64,000 bases of DNA from Halapricum desulfuricans (GTDB lineage Archaea; Halobacteriota; Halobacteria; Halobacteriales; Haloarculaceae): the NCBI RefSeq assembly GCF_017094505.1, contig NZ_CP064787.1, forward strand, positions 868,001 to 932,000. The letters run 5' to 3'. The notes under the pieces are model-generated. The model did no database searches, was not told where the DNA came from, and worked only from the letters and a program-made list of their open reading frames with translations. Position numbers and translations under genes: made by a program. Positions within the stretch are counted from its first letter, which is position 1. Every line of letters starts with the position of its first letter. Positions 26,204 through 33,865 of the stretch are shown here, one piece after another.

Positions 26204-27544
26204 CTACCGCTCCGAGACGACGACGCCGTCGGCTGGATCGATCGCCCTCGCCTCGAGATCGGCCTCGATGCTCTCGACGGCGTCGAGCAGTGCCGGCGCA
26301 CGATCGCTCCTGACCGCCACGACGATCTCCGATCCGATCGCCCGTACGCCGTAAGCCCCGTGTTCTCCGGCTGTCTCGACGACCTGATCGACAGCGGACG
26401 ACCCTGCTCCGACGTTCTCGAGCAGGTCGTGATGTGCCTCGTCGAGTAGTTCGCCGAACCGGTCGAGATCGCCGTCGTCGAGCGCCGTCGCCGCCTGACT
26501 GACGCGTGCGTTCTCGCGGACGAGATAGCCCAGTCGATCCGCCCCGGGACCGTCAAGCTGTGGAAGCATCGTCAGATCGACCTCGGGAGCGGCCTCGACG
26601 CCGAGCTCTTCGAGCGCCCGCCGGACGCCGGCGCGCCGCTCGCTGGCTTCCGCCGTGCTGCCGTCCGGTCCAGTCGCGACGGTGAGTAGCTGTAGCTCGT
26701 CGGGCACGGCCACTCGGGCGTAGGAATCGGCGTCCGCGTCGACGAACAGCACCGATCCCGCCTTCGAGAGTGCGATCGCGAACGGCGCGGCAGTCGGGCG
26801 GGCGCGACCGAGGAACTCCGTCTCGACGCGCCGGGCGAGTCGGGCGATCTCCAGTCGCGAGAGCCCCAGCTCGTATGCCGATCCGAGCAGCGCCAGCACC
26901 GCGAGTTCCAGGCTCGCTGTGACGGTCGCGTCGGGGAGCCCGTCTCCCGTTAGCGATTCGACCAGTCCGCCGCCGACGCGCCCCTCGAACCCGCCGGGCT
27001 CGAACCCGGCGTCCGCGAGCACGGCGTAACACCCACGGACCGGGTCGGCCCAGTCGCCGGCCGGCTGTGCGTCCGCCGTTTCGAACGTCCGGGTCTGGCC
27101 TCCGAGCGTGACGGTCACGGCTTCGGACGGAGTCGCGTCCAGCGTCGTCGCCCGGTCGGTCGCGACCGACAGCGTGTACCCGCCGGTGTCGGGCGTCCGA
27201 TCGCCGAACAGGACTGCCGCCCCGGGAGCCCGAACTCGATAGCCGTGTTCGACGTCGGCCCGTGACGCGTCGCTGACGTCGGGGTCGGTCGAGTTCTCCG
27301 ATTGTGGCGGCCCGTTCGTCGTCTCGGACGGAACGCCCCCTGTCCGCTCCGGGGACGGACACAGCAACGGTCGAATGTTCGAGTGGCCCGCCCCTGCCGT
27401 CGGTCGGCTGTCTCGAATACCCGGTGCTATCAGAACTCCTTTCGTCGAGTCGGCGTTTCGCTCCGTCAGTGGACGAGACACGGCCCCCGACAGCGGAGCG
27501 CGACGACTGGGCGCTCGACGACCTACTTGCTGATCCCGGCTCAT
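26204..27544 (-). CDS. Degenerate GHMP kinase (galactokinase-like)
   Basis: The domain from about 27265 to 26204 aligns by eye with galactokinase: RAPGAAVLFGDRTPDTGGYTL stands where RVNLIGEHTDYNGG is expected, LPDATVTASLELAVL where the ATP loop GLSSSAA should be, and GAYGVRAIGSEIVVAV where GAKMTGGGFGG should be. All three catalytic motifs are altered, so it is probably not an active sugar kinase. The start is unsettled: ATG 27544 and GTG 27481 are both in frame, and none lies nearer the domain. The ~100 N-terminal residues are not acidic and may be untranslated. Confidence 0.65.
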   Translation of the reverse strand: MSRDQQVGRRAPSRRAPLSGAVSRPLTERNADSTKGVLIAPGIRDSRPTAGAGHSNIRPLLCPSPERTGGVPSETTNGPPQSENSTDPDVSDASRADVEHGYRVRAPGAAVLFGDRTPDTGGYTLSVATDRATTLDATPSEAVTVTLGGQTRTFETADAQPAGDWADPVRGCYAVLADAGFEPGGFEGRVGGGLVESLTGDGLPDATVTASLELAVLALLGSAYELGLSRLEIARLARRVETEFLGRARPTAAPFAIALSKAGSVLFVDADADSYARVAVPDELQLLTVATGPDGSTAEASERRAGVRRALEELGVEAAPEVDLTMLPQLDGPGADRLGYLVRENARVSQAATALDDGDLDRFGELLDEAHHDLLENVGAGSSAVDQVVETAGEHGAYGVRAIGSEIVVAVRSDRAPALLDAVESIEADLEARAIDPADGVVVSER

Positions 27545-27716
27545 GTTACGGCCCAACAGCCACGGACAGATACATCGTGTGTTCGAAAGACACGACTCCT
27601 ATGCAACGAACAACGAACCGGCTCCGATAGCTGCGTTACCGGAGTCTGGTGAGACTCGTGATCTGTCTCCCGGTGTTTCGATACGTTTTGGTGTCAGTCG
27701 CTCCTATCGACGAGCG

Positions 27717-28019
27717 ATGTACGTCTCCCCGGCGGTCCGGTCGATCGTCGACGACCCGCTCGAAGGCGAACCCGTCACGCTTCTGGTCGAAGTCGAGGAC
27801 GGTTCCGAACCGGGCGTCGACGCCGTCGCAGAGCGAGTCGAGGACATCGGTGGGAGCGTCGAGGATCGGCGCCGCTTCGGGACGCTGGTCGTCTCGATTT
27901 CGCAGGCGGACGTCGAACAGCTCTGTGACCTCGACGGACTGGCGATCGTCGAGACCACGAACGCGGCGGCGATCGACCCCGACGGCGCGGGCGAAGACGT
28001 CGAGTACGACCTCGAGTGA
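27717..28019 (+). CDS. Small protein resembling subtilisin propeptide/I9 fold
   Basis: A 100-residue acidic protein. The pattern VTLLVEVEDGSEPGVDAVAERVEDIGGSVEDRRRFGTLVVSISQADVEQLCDLDGLAIVET follows that of peptidase inhibitor I9/propeptide domains (beta-alpha-beta-beta-alpha-beta with G-G-x-V and L-x-V). No protease gene is adjacent. ATG 27717 begins MYVSPAVRSIVDD. The family assignment rests on pattern only; it could be another ferredoxin-like fold protein. Confidence 0.6.
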   Translation: MYVSPAVRSIVDDPLEGEPVTLLVEVEDGSEPGVDAVAERVEDIGGSVEDRRRFGTLVVSISQADVEQLCDLDGLAIVETTNAAAIDPDGAGEDVEYDLE

Positions 28020-28077
28020 TCGATTTCCGACCGTGTGACCGGTCCCAACGATCGCAGTGTCCCGAGCGCGCAGGCGT

Positions 28078-29427
28078 TCACTCTAGCTTCCCGTTCAGCA
28101 CCTTCGCGGTCGTCAACACCGGATCCCAGGTCGGACTGAACGGTGGCGCGTACGCGAGATCGAGGTACTCGACGTCTTCGACGGTCATCCCCTCGTGCAG
28201 CGCCGTCGCGACGGTATCGATCCGCTTTGCGACGCCTTCCCGGCCGACGATGCTCGCACCCAGCACCCGCTCAGTCTCGCGGTCGGCGACCATCGTCAGC
28301 TCGAGTTCGTCGCCGCCGGGGTAGTAGTGGGCCCGCGAGGGCGCGTTGATCGTCACGGAGACGGGATCGAATCCGGCCTGTCGTGCCTCCGCTTCGTCGG
28401 TGATCCCCGTTCGCGCGGCCGCGAGATCGAACGCCTTGACGACGGCCGTGCCGGCGATCTCGCCCACCGGCGTCTCCGTGCCGGTGACTGTCTGGCCGAT
28501 CGCCCGCCCGGCGCGGTTGGCAGTCAGCGCCAGCGGGACGTGATCGGGTTCGCCGGTCACGGTGTGTGTCATCTCCGCGACGTCGCCCGCGGCGTAGACG
28601 CCCTCGACGTTCGTCCGGCCGTACTCGTCGGTCGCGATCGCGCCCGTCTCGCCCAGTTCGACGCCGGCCTGCTCGGCCAGTTCCGCGTTCGGGACGACGC
28701 CCGCGCCGACGAGCGCGGCATCGACCGAGACTGTACCGTCCTCGGTCTCGACGGCTTCGATCGTCCCGTCGCCGGTGAGTCGCTCGACGCGCGTCGAGAG
28801 GCGGACATCGACGCCCTGCTCGCGGAGGTGATCGCCGACGGCCTCGCCGACGCTCTCGCCGAAGGTCGCCAGGACCCGCGGAAGCATCTCGAACAGCGTC
28901 ACGTCCAGCCCGTGGGCGTCGAAGGCCTCGGCCATCTCGATGCCGACGTAGCCGCCACCGATCACCGCGACGCTGTCGAGGTCCCCGTTCTCGACGTAGG
29001 ACTTGATCTCCGCCCCGGCGTCCATGCTGTGCAGCGTGAACACGCCCTCCAGATCGAGGCCGTCGATCGGCGGTTCCAGCGCCCGCGCGCCGGTCGCGAT
29101 CAGCAGGTCGCCGTAGGACTGCTCGTAGGTCTCCTCGTCGCTCCGGACGGTGACCGTCCCGGCGTCAGTATCGATCGCGATCCCCTCGTGGCCGGTCCGC
29201 AGGTCGATGTCCCGCTCGTCGATGAACTTCTCCGGCGGAACCGCGACCAGGTCCTCCAGCGACTCGACGTCGCCCTTGACATAGTAGGGCAACCCGCAGG
29301 CCCCGTACGAAACCCACTCGCCGCGCTCGAGGACGATGATCTCCCGATCGGGCGCTTCCCGCCTGGCCTTGCTCGCCGCGCTCATTCCCGCCGCGTCGCC
29401 GCCGACGATGACGAATGGTTCTGCCAT
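28078..29427 (-). CDS. FAD-dependent CoA-disulfide reductase/NADH oxidase family
   Basis: A 449-residue pyridine nucleotide-disulfide oxidoreductase. The FAD-binding motif is IVGGDAAGMSAA at residues 6-17, and the redox cysteine lies in YGACGLPYYVKGD (Cys about 43), the single-Cys signature of CoA-disulfide reductases and NADH oxidases. The NAD-binding GGGYVGIEMA is near residue 156 and the second FAD motif is YAAGDVAE. The C-terminal dimerisation domain carries HYYPGG. Likely roles are CoA or low-molecular-weight thiol reduction, or NADH oxidation. ATG 29427 chosen. It is divergent from the glutaredoxin/Prx-like pair, consistent with a thiol-redox theme. Confidence 0.92.
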   Translation of the reverse strand: MAEPFVIVGGDAAGMSAASKARREAPDREIIVLERGEWVSYGACGLPYYVKGDVESLEDLVAVPPEKFIDERDIDLRTGHEGIAIDTDAGTVTVRSDEETYEQSYGDLLIATGARALEPPIDGLDLEGVFTLHSMDAGAEIKSYVENGDLDSVAVIGGGYVGIEMAEAFDAHGLDVTLFEMLPRVLATFGESVGEAVGDHLREQGVDVRLSTRVERLTGDGTIEAVETEDGTVSVDAALVGAGVVPNAELAEQAGVELGETGAIATDEYGRTNVEGVYAAGDVAEMTHTVTGEPDHVPLALTANRAGRAIGQTVTGTETPVGEIAGTAVVKAFDLAAARTGITDEAEARQAGFDPVSVTINAPSRAHYYPGGDELELTMVADRETERVLGASIVGREGVAKRIDTVATALHEGMTVEDVEYLDLAYAPPFSPTWDPVLTTAKVLNGKLE

Positions 29428-29575
29428 GTCCACATGTTCGTTCCGCCCGTGCTAAAGAATTGTGTTGAGTGTGCATTTCTGTGCGTGATAGCAACGTGTC
29501 TTCCGGTCGTAACGACAACCCGTGAAAACAGCCGCCAACACAGCGCTTAGGCGTCTTCGAACTGAAAGCCGGAGC

Positions 29576-29848
29576 ATGAGCGACACCGAGCGCCTCGACG
29601 AGCCGATCACGCTGTATCGGTTGCAGGCCTGCCCGTTCTGTGAGCGCGTCGTCCGAAAGCTCCACGAGTACGACCTCCCGTTTCGCTCGCGCTTCGTGGA
29701 ACCGATGCACTCCGAGCGAAACGTCGTCAAGCGAGTCACCGGCCAGCGCGCAGTCCCGGCCATCGTCGACGAGAACACCGGCGTGACGATGTCCGAGAGC
29801 GACAACATCGTCGACTATCTCGATCAGACGTACGGGGAGGCGAGATAA
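29576..29848 (+). CDS. Glutaredoxin-like protein
   Basis: A 90-residue thioredoxin-fold protein with the active site CPFC (LQACPFCERVVRKLHEYDL, about residues 18-21), the cis-Pro loop AVPAIVD, and the terminal SESDNIVDYLDQTYG seen in glutaredoxins and GST N-domains. In haloarchaea it would work with gamma-glutamylcysteine. ATG 29576 chosen over the in-frame GTG at 29522. It overlaps the next gene by TAATG, so the two are translationally coupled. Confidence 0.9.
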   Translation: MSDTERLDEPITLYRLQACPFCERVVRKLHEYDLPFRSRFVEPMHSERNVVKRVTGQRAVPAIVDENTGVTMSESDNIVDYLDQTYGEAR

Positions 29849-30366
29849 TGGATCTGCCGTTCGACGTCGTCGACCTCGGCGACGCGGACCATCCACAGGT
29901 CGGCGAGCAGGCCCCGGAGTTCGTCCGCCCGCTTGTCGGTTCGGAGTACTGGGAAGACGTCGCGCTGTCGGAGTTGACGGCCGACGGTCCGGTCCTGCTC
30001 GTGTTCTATCCGATGGACGGGAGCTTCCCGGCGACGTACGTCTGGAACGAACTCCGGGATCGAGCGTGGGAGGAGACGTACGACGTGACGATCGTCGGGC
30101 TGTCGATCTCGACGCCGTACGAGCACAAAACGCTCATCGAGGACCGCGAGATTCCATATCGGCTGTTCAGCGACCCGCAGAACGGCGTCGCCGAATCATA
30201 CGGGGTGGTCCACGACCTCGACGGGATGGCCGGCGTCAGCGAGCCGCGACCCGCCGTGTTTCTCGTCGACGAGGAGCGGACGATCCGGTACGCGTGGGCG
30301 GCCCGCGAGTGGCCGGACCTGCCGAACTACGACGCGATCGAAGACGCGCTGGCCGAGCACCGATAG
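29848..30366 (+). CDS. Peroxiredoxin-fold protein lacking all cysteines
   Basis: A 172-residue AhpC/TSA-type protein: GEQAPEFVRPLVG and VLLVFYPMDGSFPATYVWNELRDR match the peroxiredoxin core, but the peroxidatic Cys of PxxxT/SxxC is replaced, and the whole protein contains no Cys. FLVDEERTIRYAWAA is the usual late strand pair. It cannot be a thiol peroxidase by itself. It is coupled to the CPFC glutaredoxin upstream, so a partner or scaffold role is possible. Confidence 0.85.
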   Translation: MDLPFDVVDLGDADHPQVGEQAPEFVRPLVGSEYWEDVALSELTADGPVLLVFYPMDGSFPATYVWNELRDRAWEETYDVTIVGLSISTPYEHKTLIEDREIPYRLFSDPQNGVAESYGVVHDLDGMAGVSEPRPAVFLVDEERTIRYAWAAREWPDLPNYDAIEDALAEHR

Positions 30367-30392
30367 CGATCGGGTAGTCTCCCCGGCGACTC

Positions 30393-30551
30393 TCAGAGTT
30401 CGATCGCCCGAAGCGAGTCGGTTCGACCGCAGTACGGACACTGGAAATCCGAGACGCCCACGTCATCGGGCATATCGTAAGTGTAGTGGAGTTCGAACAT
30501 GTCCAGTTCACAGTCGTCGTTCTCGCAGGCGACCTCGAGCGTTGCGGGCAT
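30393..30551 (-). CDS. Small zinc-ribbon-like protein
   Basis: A 52-residue protein. Two Cys pairs, VACENDDCEL near the N-terminus and FQCPYCGRTD near the C-terminus, fit one zinc site with a short beta ribbon between. Reading frame, acidic composition and length match a small haloarchaeal family (DUF7559-like, from memory). ATG 30551. It is convergent with the Prx-like gene and divergent from the glycosyltransferase. Confidence 0.75.
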   Translation of the reverse strand: MPATLEVACENDDCELDMFELHYTYDMPDDVGVSDFQCPYCGRTDSLRAIEL

Positions 30552-30638
30552 ATCCCTGCTTGACCGCCCGGGAAGATAAAGCCGCGACTCCCGGGGCAAA
30601 TCGCCACTATCAGGGCCCGGCCGTGAGTACGCCAGCGC

Positions 30639-31256
30639 ATGCAAGACGTGACAGTCGTCGTGCCCGCCTACAACGAGGCGGGACGGATCGGGGCAGTCGT
30701 CGGCGAACTGATCGGGGACCACGAGGTGCTGGTCGTCGACGACGGCTCGACCGACGGGACGGCAGGCGAGGCCCGCGACGCGGGCGCGACGGTCGTCGAA
30801 CAGCCGACCAACCGGGGATACATCGCGGCGCTGAAACGCGGCTTCCGGGAGGCCGAGACCGACGTCGTGGTGACCTACGACGCCGACGGCGAGCACCGAC
30901 CGGAAGACGTGCGACGGGTCGCCGAACCGATCGAAACGCACGATCTGGACCTCGTGCTGGGCGCGCGCTCGCACGTCCCGCGTCCGTCCGAGCGGTTGCT
31001 CAACCGGCTCACGCGACTGAAAGTGCCCGTCAGCGATTCGGGGACGGGACTGCGGGCGCTCCGGCGCGAACTGGCGGTCAATCTCGAGCTCGATACGGTC
31101 TGTACCTGCGGGACACTCGTGCTCGAAGCGACCGCGAAGGGCGCGCGGATCGGTGAGGTCCCCATCGAAACCCGCGAGATCGACAAGCCGCGGTCGATCG
31201 CGTGGGGCCACGCGAGACAGCTCCTGTATGTGCTGCGCTATCTTCGGAGGGTGTAG
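30639..31256 (+). CDS. Family 2 glycosyltransferase
   Basis: A 205-residue GT-A fold transferase. VVVPAYNEAGRIGAVVGEL opens the nucleotide-binding domain, VVDDGSTDGT at about 33-42 and the metal-binding TYDADGEHRPED (DxD-type) follow, and IGEVPIETREID is typical of dolichyl-phosphate sugar synthase relatives. No C-terminal membrane helices, so cytosolic or peripheral. Donor and acceptor unknown; S-layer or lipid-linked glycan synthesis is likely. It stops one base before the convergent cheF stop. Confidence 0.9.
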   Translation: MQDVTVVVPAYNEAGRIGAVVGELIGDHEVLVVDDGSTDGTAGEARDAGATVVEQPTNRGYIAALKRGFREAETDVVVTYDADGEHRPEDVRRVAEPIETHDLDLVLGARSHVPRPSERLLNRLTRLKVPVSDSGTGLRALRRELAVNLELDTVCTCGTLVLEATAKGARIGEVPIETREIDKPRSIAWGHARQLLYVLRYLRRV

Positions 31257-32117
31257 TCACCGGTCGCCGATCGAATCGCCGGCGACCTGCCGACCCTCGG
31301 GCGTCAGCGCGACCTCGGTCCGCTCGCGCTCGACCTCGATGACGTCGTATTCGATCAGTCGGTCGAAGATCTCCTCGACGCGTTCGACGTCCCGATCGAC
31401 GAACTCCGGGATGTCGAACGGCGAGACCCCCGAGTGCAGCGCCATGATGACCTGCTTTTCGACGCCGTCCAGATCGAGGTTCGCGCGGTGGCGCTCGACA
31501 CCCTCCTCCAGCAGTGCGCCCATGACTGCCGTGTGGTGAGACTCGCCGGTGAGATGGGTCTCGACGCTCCGGCCGTCCTCGGTGTGTTCGACCTCGTAGA
31601 CGGTGCGGTCCTGCCCGTCGACCGTTCGCTCGTCGGTCTCGACGTCCCCGATATCGTCTCGATCGATCGTCACCTTCTGTCCGTCGGCCATCGCAAAGCG
31701 GATCGCGTCCTCGGAGATCTTCACTTTCGCCTTGGTCCACTCGACGCTCTGGACGACCCCACCTTCGACAGCCGGGTGCTGGACGAGCAGGATGCCGTTG
31801 TTGAGCGAGGCTTTGTACAGTGCGGTCTCGAAGGTGTCCTGATCCGGCGTCGAAACGAGAAAGACCGTGTCGTCCGTCCGAAGCGACGTGTAACTCCCTT
31901 CGACGGCCGCGTTCTGGTTGACGTCGAACCGATCGTTGACCCGCCCCAGCGTGTCGATGTCGATCGTGTGTTTCTCATCGCCGATCAGTACGACTCGCTC
32001 GGTCGTCAGGACGACGCGACAGGCGTTCCAGTCGGCGTCCCGGATCTCGTGGCCGTCCTTGACGGCCCGCATGAACTTCCCGCGCTCGTCGTGGAGTTTG
32101 CGTTCGCCCTGGCTCAT
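31257..32117 (-). CDS. cheF: Archaeal chemotaxis protein CheF
   Basis: A 286-residue protein of the CheF (DUF439) family, which in haloarchaea links the CheY response regulator and other Che proteins to the archaellum motor. It begins MSQGERKLHDERGKFM and continues with the family's pleckstrin-like beta domains; the C-terminus is a winged-helix segment (DIPEFVDRDVERVEEIFDRLIEYDVIEVER). No che or archaellum genes are adjacent, so this is an isolated copy. An 8-bp palindrome lies 40 nt upstream of the start. Confidence 0.9.
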   Translation of the reverse strand: MSQGERKLHDERGKFMRAVKDGHEIRDADWNACRVVLTTERVVLIGDEKHTIDIDTLGRVNDRFDVNQNAAVEGSYTSLRTDDTVFLVSTPDQDTFETALYKASLNNGILLVQHPAVEGGVVQSVEWTKAKVKISEDAIRFAMADGQKVTIDRDDIGDVETDERTVDGQDRTVYEVEHTEDGRSVETHLTGESHHTAVMGALLEEGVERHRANLDLDGVEKQVIMALHSGVSPFDIPEFVDRDVERVEEIFDRLIEYDVIEVERERTEVALTPEGRQVAGDSIGDR

Positions 32118-32156
32118 GACAACTCGATCGATCGCGTCGGACCGACCGCGTGCGTG

Positions 32157-32179
32157 CTAATTGGCACACGCCCAATTAG
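32157..32179. promoter_or_regulatory. Palindrome upstream of cheF
   Basis: CTAATTGG (32157-32164) and CCAATTAG (32172-32179) form a perfect inverted repeat with a 7-nt spacer, 40-62 nt upstream of the cheF start. This is the place expected for a BRE/TATA region or an operator. Confidence 0.55.
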
Positions 32180-32241
32180 GGCTTTTCGGCGGCCTGCCAG
32201 ATGACGACACGTCCGGGGCCGCCGTATGGAACAGACGCACC

Positions 32242-32538
32242 TCACGCCGACTGCGAGGACGGTCGGTCGGCGTACATCCCGTAGGTGAGGACGACGAATC
32301 CGACCGCGACGAACGCCGCACTCGTGCTAGCGGCGTGGACGAACGTGCCGATCCCGAGCGCGATGAGCAGCCCGCCGATCAGCGTGCCGATCGCGACGAG
32401 TGTGAGTCCACCGAAGAGAGCGCCGAGCGAGCGCGATCGGCGTCGCCGATAGGCCCGGTACGACAGCGAGGCGAGGACTCCACTACAGACGAAGATGACC
32501 GTCTCGGCGGCGACGAGCACCGACGTGCTTCCATACAT
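32242..32538 (-). CDS. Small membrane protein (DUF7521-like), paralog 1
   Basis: A 98-residue protein with three membrane helices. The motif SLSYRAYRRRRSRSLGALFGGL after helix 1 is shared with the protein at 32649-32942 (YLSYRAYRRTGSPALRALSIGF), so the two are paralogs. Both are preceded by a winged-helix regulator gene, a haloarchaeal pairing. Function unknown. ATG 32538 is backed by TATATATTG at 32571-32580 on the minus strand. Confidence 0.78.
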   Translation of the reverse strand: MYGSTSVLVAAETVIFVCSGVLASLSYRAYRRRRSRSLGALFGGLTLVAIGTLIGGLLIALGIGTFVHAASTSAAFVAVGFVVLTYGMYADRPSSQSA

Positions 32539-32570
32539 ATCCCAGTCGGATCGACGTAGGGCCCGGGCGA

Positions 32571-32580
32571 CAATATATAC
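32571..32580 (-). promoter_or_regulatory. TATA box for DUF7521-like gene
   Basis: On the minus strand GTATATATTG, 33-42 nt upstream of ATG 32538, the most AT-rich stretch of the spacer. Confidence 0.55.
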
Positions 32581-32648
32581 TGATCGTATTTCCACGAAAC
32601 GAGAATCCCGTGTTCCCTGGCTGTCGAGTATATCTTCCGACGATACGG

Positions 32649-32942
32649 TCAATCTTGCGTGTACAACGAGTAGACGATGACGGCGAACCCGGCGGCCGTG
32701 AGACCGCTCTCGATGGCCAGACTCACACCGATGGAGATGTCGTGCAGGAGAATATTCGTCACGCCCGCAAGTAACGCCCCCGTCGTCACCAGTCCGAAGC
32801 CGATCGAAAGCGCCCGAAGCGCCGGGGAGCCGGTTCGCCTGTACGCGCGGTACGACAGATACGTGATGAGGCCGCCGAGGATCAGCGTCAGCGTCTTGAA
32901 CGCGATGGCACTTGGCGGGAGCGTGAAGGTGTGTGGACTCAT
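32649..32942 (-). CDS. Small membrane protein (DUF7521-like), paralog 2
   Basis: A 97-residue protein with three membrane helices (about 14-31, 45-63 and 72-92) and the SYRAYRR loop. Its ATG overlaps the stop of the upstream winged-helix gene by ATGA, so the pair is co-translated. It may form the membrane half of a small sensory unit with that regulator; this rests on linkage only. Confidence 0.8.
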   Translation of the reverse strand: MSPHTFTLPPSAIAFKTLTLILGGLITYLSYRAYRRTGSPALRALSIGFGLVTTGALLAGVTNILLHDISIGVSLAIESGLTAAGFAVIVYSLYTQD

Positions 32943-33325
32943 GTTTCTTTGCGCACCTCCGACCAGAGGTTTTCGAGGCGCTCGTCTGCCGTCCGCGCAC
33001 GACGGGCGATCGAGACGTCGAAATCGAGATCGTCCGTCACTCCGATGACGACCTCCTTGAAGTCGAGTTCGTACGTGCTCGCGTGCTGGCCGTCCGGGCG
33101 GATCTCGACGCCCTCGCTCAGCAGCGATGCTTCGGTCAGCAGCTCGAGCTTCCGGTAGGTCGTCGAGAGCGGAATGTCACTCGCATCGGAGATTTCGCTT
33201 GCGGTCATCGGTTCGTCGAGTTCCCTGATGATCGCCCTACATTCGGGGTCGTCGAGTGCATCGAGCACGTCCTGGAGATCGGGAGCGTCCTCGTCCGCGA
33301 ACGGGTCACGGACCATTTCACTCAT
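32939..33325 (-). CDS. ArsR-like winged-helix regulator
   Basis: A 128-residue regulator. LQDVLDALDDPECRAIIRELDEPMTASEISDASDIPLSTTYRKLELLTEASLL is a clear ArsR-type winged HTH (recognition helix LSTTYRKLELL), followed by a beta-rich domain (ASTYELDFKEVVIGV). No metal-binding cysteines beyond one. ATG 33325 (MSEMVRDPF) chosen; upstream codons overlap the pilin promoter. It is divergent from the pilin gene and co-translated with the membrane protein downstream. Confidence 0.87.
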   Translation of the reverse strand: MSEMVRDPFADEDAPDLQDVLDALDDPECRAIIRELDEPMTASEISDASDIPLSTTYRKLELLTEASLLSEGVEIRPDGQHASTYELDFKEVVIGVTDDLDFDVSIARRARTADERLENLWSEVRKET

Positions 33326-33394
33326 CCATACGACGCACACCGGTTTAACGGCACCGACATCAAAAGGCGGGCTTCCGACCACGCTGGGGTGGAT

Positions 33395-33401
33395 CTTATA
33401 T
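33395..33401 (+). promoter_or_regulatory. TATA box of pilin gene
   Basis: CTTATAT, 24-30 nt upstream of ATG 33425; predicts a leaderless transcript. Confidence 0.6.
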
Positions 33402-33424
33402 GCCGAGCCGCCGAAAACTCGCGC

Positions 33425-33865
33425 ATGCGAAACGCAGGCGTGGACCGTGCCGTTTCTGAACTCGTCAGCGCTCTCGTTCTGGTCGCGATCACAGTCGTGA
33501 TCGTCGCCGCGATCGGAGCGAGCGTGCTCTTTCTCGACGAAAGTCAGTCCGGTCCGCAGGGAGCGTTCGAGTTCGACTACAGGGAGGACAGCCAACGGCT
33601 GCTGGTGACCTACGAGCGCGGCGGAACGTTCGCGGCCGGGAACGTTTCGATTCAGGGGCCCGACGACGCGTCAGCACGCTGGTCGGCGCTCGCCGGGGAC
33701 GACACAGCAGCGACCATCGAACCGGGGGCTCTGGCCCCTGTCGGCGAGGGGAACGCGTACGGACAGCCGGTCAGCCCGGACGATTCGATCCGCGTCGTCT
33801 ACATCGATCCCGAAGCTGGTACGGCGACCGTCCTCGACACCTGGAACGGGACAGACGCGACCTAG
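33425..33865 (+). CDS. Type IV pilin-like protein
   Basis: A 146-residue pilin-like protein: the charged N-terminus MRNAGVDRAVSELVSALVLV leads straight into an H-domain VAITVVIVAAIGASVLF, the layout cleaved by archaeal prepilin peptidase PibD. The remaining ~115 residues are an acidic extracellular beta domain (DUF1628-like). An isolated copy, not next to pilus assembly genes. Its stop overlaps the rtcB stop by four bases. Confidence 0.82.
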   Translation: MRNAGVDRAVSELVSALVLVAITVVIVAAIGASVLFLDESQSGPQGAFEFDYREDSQRLLVTYERGGTFAAGNVSIQGPDDASARWSALAGDDTAATIEPGALAPVGEGNAYGQPVSPDDSIRVVYIDPEAGTATVLDTWNGTDAT

